Below are positions 1 to 5,052 of a stretch of DNA of 5,508 nt, piece after piece. The stretch's first letter is position 1; every line of letters starts with the position of its first letter. Location: contig JADLGU010000054.1 in NCBI GenBank assembly GCA_020849155.1, positions 1 to 5,508 on the forward strand, in the 5' to 3' direction. The position numbers were made by a program, and so were the translations under genes. The stretch is from Rhodocyclaceae bacterium (GTDB taxonomy: Bacteria > Pseudomonadota > Gammaproteobacteria > Burkholderiales > Rhodocyclaceae). The notes beneath the pieces were generated by a model. That model was not told the origin of the DNA and did no database searches. It saw nothing but the letters and a program-made list of their open reading frames with translations.

Positions 1-554
1 GCAGCCTGCGCTGGTTCGACACCCACGTCATCACCCGCGTGCCGCTCAAGTATCACGGCTACATGCGTCTCGTCTATCCCGTCTTCCTGCAGCACTCCGG
101 CTTCGTCGCCATGAACCCCGACCGCCACCTGCAGGCGCACATCGATTTCTACCAACACCTGGTGGAAGGCGACGGCGACTCGGCCGAGGCGCACCGCAAG
201 TTCTACGACGAGTACAACGCGGTGATGGACCTGCCGGCCGAGTACTACCTGGAGACCCTGGAGATGGTGTTCATGAAGCACCAGCTGCCGCGCGGCGAGA
301 TGAGCCTCGCCGGCCGGCGGGTGCGGCCCTGGGCCATCCGCGACGTCGCGCTGTTCACCATCGAGGGCGAGCTCGACGACATCTCCGGCCCCGGCCAGAC
401 CGAGGCGGCGCACGCGCTGTGCCGCAACCTCCCGGCCGAAAGGAAGCGGCACTTCCTCGTGCCGGGCGTCGGCCACTACGGCATCTTCAGCGGCCGGCGC
501 TGGCGCGAGGCGATCTGCCCGCGCGTGGCCGAGTTTATCCGCGACAGCGCCTAA
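1..554 (+). CDS. phaZ: Intracellular polyhydroxyalkanoate (PHB) depolymerase, C-terminal part
   Basis: This is the 3' part of a gene that enters from the left edge. The first complete codon is at position 3, giving 183 residues to the TAA at 552-554. The protein is an alpha/beta-hydrolase that cleaves stored polyhydroxybutyrate inside the cell, releasing hydroxybutyrate units as carbon and energy. The visible part carries the family's conserved C-terminal region: EGELDDISG at visible residues 121-129, containing the probable catalytic Asp, and PGVGHYGIFSGRRW at 154-167, containing the probable catalytic His (His158). The stretch after HSGFVAMNPDRH (31-42), with its aromatic- and acid-rich helices, is also typical. 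The nucleophilic Ser elbow should lie upstream, outside the window, so the full triad cannot be confirmed. An internal GTG at 39 is not the true start, because homologous sequence continues upstream of it in frame. The gene ends tail to tail with the hpf gene, with overlapping stop codons. Family assignment is secure; exact substrate chain length is not known. Confidence 0.92.
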   Translation, partial: SLRWFDTHVITRVPLKYHGYMRLVYPVFLQHSGFVAMNPDRHLQAHIDFYQHLVEGDGDSAEAHRKFYDEYNAVMDLPAEYYLETLEMVFMKHQLPRGEMSLAGRRVRPWAIRDVALFTIEGELDDISGPGQTEAAHALCRNLPAERKRHFLVPGVGHYGIFSGRRWREAICPRVAEFIRDSA

Positions 555-904
555 TCGGCCGCTTCCGGCCGGCCGTTGGCGTGGCGCTTGACGTCGCCGC
601 GCTGGCGGCGGCCATACTCCTCGACCTGGCGCTTGGCGGCGTCGAAGGCGTCGCGCAGGGCGACGTAGAGGTCTTCGTGCTTGTCCCGGTTCACCACGAT
701 CTCGCTGCCCGGCACCTTGATGTCGATGCGCACGTTGTGCAGCTTGCCCTGGTGCTGGTGCTTGTGCGGCAGCTCGACCGTGACGTGGCAGCCGATGATG
801 CCGGGGTAGAAGGTCTCCAGCTTGGCGGCCTTCTCGCGGATGTGGGTTTCCACCGCGTCGGAATGGGCGATGTCCTTGAACGTGATCTGGATGGGTCTTT
901 GCAT
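551..904 (-). CDS. hpf: HPF/RaiA-family ribosome hibernation-promoting factor, short form
   Basis: This 117-residue protein belongs to the sigma-54-modulation/HPF/RaiA family, which binds the 30S decoding region and stabilises idle ribosomes in stationary phase. The signature is the beta-alpha-beta fold: a strand at residues 5-10 (IQITFK), a helix at about 15-32 (HSDAVETHIREKAAKLE), strands at about 38-46 and 55-64, and a final helix from about 77 (EDLYVALRDAFDAAKRQVEEY). A His-rich turn, PHKHQHQGKLH, sits at 46-56. There is no C-terminal dimerisation domain as in long HPF, and no cold-shock domain; the protein ends 9 residues after VKRH at 105-108. The ATG is preceded by CAGGT (complement of 911-915) at proper spacing, which supports this start. 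It lies 71 bp downstream of the Lon-like protease gene on the same strand and is probably co-transcribed with it. Family is secure; whether it causes 100S dimers or simply inactivates 70S cannot be told. Confidence 0.9.
   Translation of the reverse strand: MQRPIQITFKDIAHSDAVETHIREKAAKLETFYPGIIGCHVTVELPHKHQHQGKLHNVRIDIKVPGSEIVVNRDKHEDLYVALRDAFDAAKRQVEEYGRRQRGDVKRHANGRPEAAD
556..571. terminator. GC-rich hairpin at the convergent phaZ/hpf ends (possible terminator)
   Basis: The sequence CGGCCG-CTTC-CGGCCG forms a perfect 6-bp stem with a four-base loop, starting one base after the phaZ TAA and lying inside the last codons of hpf. It could slow polymerase arriving from the left. There is no run of T on either strand after the stem, so it does not meet the usual intrinsic-terminator pattern. 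It may be a weak or Rho-assisted stop, or chance in GC-rich coding sequence. Confidence 0.3.
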
Positions 905-908
905 GTTG

Positions 909-915
909 GCACCTG
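909..915 (-). promoter_or_regulatory. Ribosome binding site of hpf
   Basis: On the minus strand the sequence reads CAGGTGCC just before the ATG at 904. The AGGT core (complement of 911-914) lies six bases from the start codon. This is a moderate Shine-Dalgarno match and fixes the hpf start. No convincing promoter is seen in the 71 bp between the protease stop and this site. Confidence 0.6.
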
Positions 916-975
916 TTTCGTGGGTTGAGCTTGCTTTTCCGGATTGCCGCCGCCGTCTGCCGATCCGCTGCGGCT

Positions 976-3396
976 TCAGTCCTTGTTCTTTCCGCCGTGC
1001 CGCTGGCCGGCGGCGGCATAGGCCTGGCGCAAGGCCGACAGCTCGGCGAGTTGCCCGGCCACCCGGTAGTTGATGGACCCCGCGGCGACGCGGCCCTCCG
1101 CGTCCGGCTCGCCGGCGGCGACGCCGGTCAGCAACTCGATCGCCTGATCGACGTCCTCGACGGCATACACGCGGAAGCCGCCCTCGGCGCAGGCGGCCAC
1201 CACCTCGTCCCTGAGCATCAGGTGCTTGACGTTCGACTGCGGAATGATCACGCCCTGCTCGCCGGTGAGCCCGCGCGCCTTGCAGAGGTCGAAGAAGCCC
1301 TCGATCTTTTCATTCACGCCGCCGATCGGCTGCACGCGGCCGTGCTGGTTCACCGAGCCGGTGATGGCCAGCGACTGGCGGATCGGCGCCGCGGCCAGCG
1401 CCGAGAGCAGCGCGCACAGCTCGGCCAGCGAGGCGCTGTCGCCTTCCACCGGGCCGTAGGACTGCTCGAACACCAGGCTGGCCGAGAGCGACAGCGGCAG
1501 GCCGCGGGCGTAGCGCGCGGCGAGGAAGGCAGAGAGGATCATCACGCCCTTGGAGTGGATGGCGCCGCCCAGCTCGGACTCGCGCTCGATGTCGATGACC
1601 TCGCCCTCGCCGAGGCGCGCCGTGGCGGTGATGCGCACCGGATGGGCGAAGCGGAAGTCGCCGAGGTCGACCACCGCCAGGCCGTTCACCTGGCCGACCT
1701 GGCCGCCGGAGACGGCGATCAGCAGGGTGTCGCGCAGGATCTGCTCGCGTAAAGATTCGTCGAGGCGGCCGGCGCGGCGGCGCTGCGCCTCCAGCGCGGC
1801 CTCGACGTCCTCGCGCAGCACCGCGAGGCGGCTGGCCTTGCCGGCATGGTGGTCGGCCTCCTGCATCAGGTCGGAGAGGCGGCGGGTGCTGGCGGAGAGC
1901 TTCTCGGAATCGCCGACCAGCCGCGCGCTGTGCTCGATCAGCCGCGCCACCGCCCGCCGCTCGAAGGGGCGCAGCCCCGCCTGGCGCGCCAGCATGCCGA
2001 GGAAGCGGCCGTAGCCGGCGGTGCTGGATTCGTCGCGGGCGAACTCGCTCTCGAAGTCGGCGCCGACCTTGAACAGCTCGTCGAACTCGGGATCGTATTC
2101 CTTGAGCAGGTAGTAGAGCAGGCGTTCGCCGACCAGCACCACCTTGACGTCGAGCGGCATCGGTTCCGGCTCGAGCGGCAGCATGCTGGTGAAGCCGAAG
2201 ACCTGGCCGAGCGACTCGATGCGCAGCTGGGCCGAGCGCAGCGCCCGCTTGAGGCCCTCCCAGGCGTAGGGTTGGCCCAGCACCTTGGCGGCGTCGAGGA
2301 CCAGGTAGCCGCCGTTGGCGCGCGCCAGCGCGCCGGGCTTGATCAGGGTGAAATTGGTGACCAGCGTGCCCATGTGGGCGATGCTGTCGACACGGCCGAC
2401 CAGGTTGGGATAGGTCGGGTTGTCCTCGAAGACCACCGGCGCCGCCTTGGCCGCGCCGTTGTCGACCAGCAGGTTCACCTGGTAGCGCGCCAGCGCGATG
2501 CTGCCGCTGACGACCACCCCGCTCAGGTCGCCCTCGGTCTTGGGCTGCTCGCGCAGCGCCTCGCCGCTCTCGATCACGTCGCGCATCACCTCGTCGAGGA
2601 ACTCGAGGACGTTGAGCAGATCGGTATAGCGCTCCTTCAGCTCCTCGATCAGGTGGCCGACGGCCAGGCCCATCGTCTCGCGGCTGGCCTCCTTGATGCG
2701 CCCCTGCATCTCGCGCCGCCACTGCGGGAACTGGTGCATCAGCTTGTGCAGGCGCTCGCCGTATTCCTCGATCAGCCCGCCGATGCGGGCCTTTTCCTCG
2801 TCGGGCAGCTTCTCGAACTCCTCCGGCCCCATCGTCTCCTCGCCCTTGACCGGGGCGAAGACGAAGCCGTGCGGCGTGCGCAGCAGCGCCACGCCCCGTT
2901 CGCCGGACTCCTGGCCCAGCTCGCGCAGGGCGTTCTCCTCGCGCTGCTTGAATTCCTCCTGGATGGCCTCGAAGCGGACGCGGTACTCCTCGCTCTCGAA
3001 GGCGGCGGCGATGGCCTTGGCCAGCTCGGCGACGAAGGCCTGCATGTCCTGCCTGAGGCGGCCGCCGCGGCCGGGCGGCACACGCAGCAGGCGCGGCCTG
3101 TTCGGGTCGGAAAAGTTATTGACGTAGCACCAGTCGCTCGGCGCCGCTTCGCCGGCCGCCTTGGCTTCGAGCAGGCGGTGCGTGGCGGCATGGCGGCCGC
3201 TGCCCGGCTCGCCGAGGACGAACAGGTTGAAGCCAGGCTGCTTGATGTCGATGCCGAATTCGAGCGCCTCGAGCGCGCGCGCCTGGCCGACGATGTCGAC
3301 CGCGTCGCCCAGCTCCGCGGTGGTCTCGAAATCCAGCAGCGCGGGATCGCAACGGCGCAGCAGCGCCGTCGCCTCGAGGGGCGTAATCGGTGGCAT
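976..3396 (-). CDS. Lon-like protease (LonB/LonC type, AAA_32 plus Lon proteolytic domain, family S16)
   Basis: This 806-residue protein is a cytosolic Lon-family serine protease lacking the N-terminal substrate-recognition domain of classical LonA. An AAA+-like core starts with IVGQARALEALEFGI (about 35-49), followed by a P-loop-like GEPGSGR at 62-68. A long charged helical insertion fills about 115-285. The core resumes with the Walker-B-like NGGYLVLDAAK at 361-371 and VGERLLYYLLKEYDPEFDELFK at 422-443. The S16 protease domain occupies about 555-760, with the catalytic Ser in EGDSAS (Ser654) and the Lys in GGVNEK (Lys697). Their 43-residue spacing equals that of E. coli Lon Ser679/Lys722. 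The P-loop has Arg in place of the usual Lys, and the Walker-B Asp is followed by Ala instead of Glu, so ATP hydrolysis may be weak or absent; similar changes are known in this branch of the family. The ATG at 3396 is chosen because an in-frame TGA lies just upstream, although no clear ribosome binding site is seen. It is likely co-transcribed with hpf. Confidence 0.93.
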   Translation of the reverse strand: MPPITPLEATALLRRCDPALLDFETTAELGDAVDIVGQARALEALEFGIDIKQPGFNLFVLGEPGSGRHAATHRLLEAKAAGEAAPSDWCYVNNFSDPNRPRLLRVPPGRGGRLRQDMQAFVAELAKAIAAAFESEEYRVRFEAIQEEFKQREENALRELGQESGERGVALLRTPHGFVFAPVKGEETMGPEEFEKLPDEEKARIGGLIEEYGERLHKLMHQFPQWRREMQGRIKEASRETMGLAVGHLIEELKERYTDLLNVLEFLDEVMRDVIESGEALREQPKTEGDLSGVVVSGSIALARYQVNLLVDNGAAKAAPVVFEDNPTYPNLVGRVDSIAHMGTLVTNFTLIKPGALARANGGYLVLDAAKVLGQPYAWEGLKRALRSAQLRIESLGQVFGFTSMLPLEPEPMPLDVKVVLVGERLLYYLLKEYDPEFDELFKVGADFESEFARDESSTAGYGRFLGMLARQAGLRPFERRAVARLIEHSARLVGDSEKLSASTRRLSDLMQEADHHAGKASRLAVLREDVEAALEAQRRRAGRLDESLREQILRDTLLIAVSGGQVGQVNGLAVVDLGDFRFAHPVRITATARLGEGEVIDIERESELGGAIHSKGVMILSAFLAARYARGLPLSLSASLVFEQSYGPVEGDSASLAELCALLSALAAAPIRQSLAITGSVNQHGRVQPIGGVNEKIEGFFDLCKARGLTGEQGVIIPQSNVKHLMLRDEVVAACAEGGFRVYAVEDVDQAIELLTGVAAGEPDAEGRVAAGSINYRVAGQLAELSALRQAYAAAGQRHGGKNKD

Positions 3397-3428
3397 GCAA
3401 GCGTGTCTATATTCGAATCTTCAGATCA

Positions 3429-3457
3429 ACTATAGCGCCGCGCCATGGCCCGCACAA
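3429..3457 (-). promoter_or_regulatory. Predicted sigma-70-type promoter for the Lon-like protease gene
   Basis: Reading the minus strand, TTGTGC (complement of 3452-3457) and TATAGT (complement of 3429-3434) are separated by exactly 17 bases. The -10 box matches the consensus at five of six positions, the -35 at three. Transcription would begin near 3422, leaving a leader of about 26 bases before the ATG at 3396. No heat-shock-type (sigma-32) boxes are evident. This is a motif-based prediction only. Confidence 0.45.
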
Positions 3458-3504
3458 GGATTCAGGTTTTTGCGCTTGCCGCCGTAAACCATGCATGGCG
3501 GCGG

Positions 3505-3520
3505 GTTGACTCGGGTCAAC
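3505..3520. promoter_or_regulatory. Interrupted palindrome GTTGAC-N4-GTCAAC, candidate operator
   Basis: The two 6-base arms are perfect inverted repeats around a TCGG spacer, a shape typical of a site bound by a dimeric regulator. It lies between the two divergent start codons, about 48 bp upstream of the predicted protease -35 box and 73 bp upstream of the small-protein ATG. The left arm also contains TTGACT, a -35-like hexamer pointing rightward. No regulator is encoded in the window, and the binding protein is unknown. Confidence 0.4.
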
Positions 3521-3582
3521 GATCCGGTCGGCGATTCGCCATAGCTTTTCCCGAAAAAATGGTTCATGATGGTTCCGCAAAG

Positions 3583-3588
3583 AGGAGG
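3583..3588 (+). promoter_or_regulatory. Strong ribosome binding site of the small acidic protein gene
   Basis: AGGAGG, a full Shine-Dalgarno match, ends five bases before the ATG at 3594. It is the strongest ribosome binding site in the window and decides this start over the overlapping out-of-frame ATGs at 3559 and 3566. It suggests that this small gene is efficiently translated. Confidence 0.85.
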
Positions 3589-3593
3589 CTGCC

Positions 3594-3875
3594 ATGCCCA
3601 AGCACATACCCGCCACAGCATCGAGCTTCGACCGCGCCCGTGTCATCGAGCGGCCCGACGGTTTCTACTGGCAGGACAAGGACAGCGGCGAGGAGTACGG
3701 CCCCTTCCCGACCTTGCTCGAAGCCGCCGAGGACATGGAGTACAACGACGAATCGGATTTCGAGCCGGGCGAGACGCTGGCCCAGGCCGAGGACGAGCTA
3801 GGCATTTCCGACTGGATCGATCCCGACACCGGCGTGCCGGCCGAAGCGGGCCGGCCGCATCTCGAAGATCACTGA
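3594..3875 (+). CDS. Small acidic conserved protein of unknown function
   Basis: This 93-residue protein has no signal peptide or membrane segment and should be cytosolic. It is strongly acidic: about 25 Asp/Glu against about 6 Lys/Arg. Two parts look like conserved motifs: RPDGFYWQDKDSGEEYGPFP (about 20-39), whose W-x-D...G-x-x-YGPF layout loosely recalls small GYF-like folds, and GISDWIDPDTGVPAE near the C-terminus (about 70-84). From memory, proteins with a similar C-terminal motif occur as hypothetical proteins in betaproteobacteria, but no function is known to me. A perfect AGGAGG precedes the ATG. It is the first gene of a tight plus-strand cluster; the phosphodiesterase gene begins 10 bp after its stop. 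Coding status is supported by the ribosome binding site, the operon spacing and a non-repetitive, protein-like composition unlike the Arg/Ala/Pro-rich frames overlapping it. Confidence 0.82.
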   Translation: MPKHIPATASSFDRARVIERPDGFYWQDKDSGEEYGPFPTLLEAAEDMEYNDESDFEPGETLAQAEDELGISDWIDPDTGVPAEAGRPHLEDH

Positions 3876-3885
3876 ACGCTCCGCC

Positions 3886-5052
3886 ATGATCCGCCCGGAC
3901 TACGCGGGCGGCAGCATCGTCAACCTGATGCGCTCGCTGGCCGATGCCTGCGGCGCCGTCGAGCCCCTGCCCTATCCCCCGCTGCGCCAGGAAAAAGTCG
4001 GTCTCCCCGAGACGGCGAAGCACATCGTGCTGCTGGTCATCGACGGGCTCGGCCACCGCCACCTGTCGCGCCGCGGCCGCGGCGGCACCCTGCAGCGCCA
4101 CCTGCGCGCGCAGCTCACCTCGGTGTTCCCGTCCACCACCGCCAGCGCCGTCACCACCTACCTCAGCGGCCTGGCGCCGCAGCAGCACGCGCTGACCGGC
4201 TGGCACATGCATTTCTCCGAGCTAGATGCCGTCGCCGCGGTGCTGCCGCTCAAGCCGCGCGGGCCGGGCCGCTTCGAGGCGCCCGACCGGCTGCCGCAGC
4301 GGCTCTTCGGCCACCGGCCATTCACGGCGCGCATCGCCCGCCGCAGCGTGATGATCTCGCCCCAGCCGATCGCCCACTCGCCCTTCAACCGCTATCACGC
4401 CGGACCGGCGCGGGTGCTCGGCTACACGACGCTGGAGGAGCTGTTCGCGCGGATTCAGGGGGCGGTGCTGGAGGCCGACGCGCCCTCTTACATCTATGCC
4501 TACTACCCGGAGCTCGATGCTCTGGCGCACGAGTACGGTATCGCGAGCCCGCGGACGGACGCCTGCCTGGCGGCGCTCGACGCCGCCTTCGGTCGTCTGC
4601 TGGCCGCGCTCGCCGGCAGCGACTGCCTGGTGCTGGCCTGCGCCGACCACGGCTTCATCGATTCGCCGCCGGAACGCCAGCTCGACCTGGCGCAGCTGCC
4701 GCAACTCGCCGACACCCTGGCCCGTCCGTTGTGCGGCGAGCGGCGCATCGTTTACTGCTACGTCAAGGACGGCCAGGCGCGGCGCTTCGAAGCGGCGGCG
4801 CGCGATTGCCTGGGCGGGCGGGCCGATGTGTTCCCGGCCCGGGAATTCATCGAGGCCGGCTGGTTCGGCCCGGGGCGGCCCGACCCGCGCCTGGCTTCGC
4901 GCATCGGCGACTACGTGCTGCTGATGCGCGAGGACTGGACGCTCAAGGACCAGCTGCCGGGCGAGAAGCAGCATCCCCAGATCGGCGTGCACGGCGGCGT
5001 CAGCGCCGAGGAGATGCTGGTGCCGCTGATCGTCGCCGACTGCCGCGCGTGA
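3886..5052 (+). CDS. Alkaline-phosphatase-superfamily phosphodiesterase / nucleotide pyrophosphatase
   Basis: This 388-residue protein belongs to the type I phosphodiesterase/nucleotide pyrophosphatase family (AprA/Npp1-like), two-metal enzymes that hydrolyse phosphodiester or pyrophosphate bonds through a Thr or Ser nucleophile. All expected active-site residues can be placed: Asp53 in LLVIDGLG, nucleophile Thr85 in FPSTTAS (81-87), Asp211 and His215 in ELDALAHEYG, Asp254 and His255 in ADHGF, and His369 in GVHGG. There is no signal peptide or membrane segment, so unlike many relatives it should act in the cytosol. The conserved opening PDYAGGSIVNLM supports the ATG at 3886. No good ribosome binding site precedes it, so translation may be coupled to the small gene ending 10 bp upstream. 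Its TGA overlaps the GTG of endonuclease V. The natural substrate cannot be read from sequence; nucleotides, phosphonate-like compounds or lipid head groups are all possible. Confidence 0.88.
   Translation: MIRPDYAGGSIVNLMRSLADACGAVEPLPYPPLRQEKVGLPETAKHIVLLVIDGLGHRHLSRRGRGGTLQRHLRAQLTSVFPSTTASAVTTYLSGLAPQQHALTGWHMHFSELDAVAAVLPLKPRGPGRFEAPDRLPQRLFGHRPFTARIARRSVMISPQPIAHSPFNRYHAGPARVLGYTTLEELFARIQGAVLEADAPSYIYAYYPELDALAHEYGIASPRTDACLAALDAAFGRLLAALAGSDCLVLACADHGFIDSPPERQLDLAQLPQLADTLARPLCGERRIVYCYVKDGQARRFEAAARDCLGGRADVFPAREFIEAGWFGPGRPDPRLASRIGDYVLLMREDWTLKDQLPGEKQHPQIGVHGGVSAEEMLVPLIVADCRA

Larger units (their letters stand above)
3397..3593. other. Divergent intergenic control region
   Basis: These 197 bp separate the protease gene (leftward) from the small-protein operon (rightward) and are visibly richer in A and T than the flanking genes. 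They hold the predicted protease promoter, a GC stem (3479-3484 with 3499-3504) enclosing the palindrome CCATGCATGG (3489-3498), the interrupted palindrome at 3505-3520, and a 7-base direct repeat ATGGTTC (3559-3565 and 3569-3575) spaced by 10 bp. No convincing -10/-35 pair for the rightward operon was found: TTGACT at 3506-3511 resembles a -35 box, but no good -10 lies at the right distance. Confidence 0.6.

Noticed and set aside
906..922. TTGGCACC-like sequence resembling a sigma-54 -24 box on the plus strand
   Set aside because: The -12 GC element is missing at the required distance, and any transcript would run antisense into the protease gene.
419..928. Plus-strand open frame of 169 codons across the phaZ end and the hpf gene
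   Set aside because: Its first part is an out-of-frame shadow of phaZ and the remainder is the mirror of hpf; neither part shows a protein motif.
925..1752. Plus-strand open frame of 275 codons with a hydrophobic start that resembles a signal peptide
   Set aside because: It overlaps the 3' half of the protease gene in antisense, and the hydrophobic start comes from the intergenic and C-terminal codons. The rest is low-complexity Ala/Gly/Arg/Leu with no recognisable fold.
1846..3435. Long open frame of 529 codons on the plus strand opposite the Lon-like protease
   Set aside because: It is antisense to a gene with unmistakable Lon motifs. Its Leu/Ala/Asp/Arg-rich, motif-free composition is what GC-rich coding DNA yields on the opposite strand, and no ribosome binding site or family signature is seen.
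3407..3646. Minus-strand open frame of 79 codons in the divergent intergenic region
   Set aside because: It covers promoter and operator-like sequence, has no ribosome binding site of note and no recognisable motif.
3566..3889. Out-of-frame ATGs at 3559 and 3566 opening frames over the small acidic gene
   Set aside because: The frame from 3594 has the properly spaced AGGAGG and a protein-like, acidic composition. The alternatives are Arg/Pro/Ser-rich, and from these ATGs the AGGAGG lies inside the frame, not ahead of it.
4222..4992. Minus-strand open frame of 256 codons opposite the phosphodiesterase
   Set aside because: It is antisense to a gene with all catalytic motifs in order and has the usual Arg/Gln/Ala/Val bias of GC-rich shadow frames.
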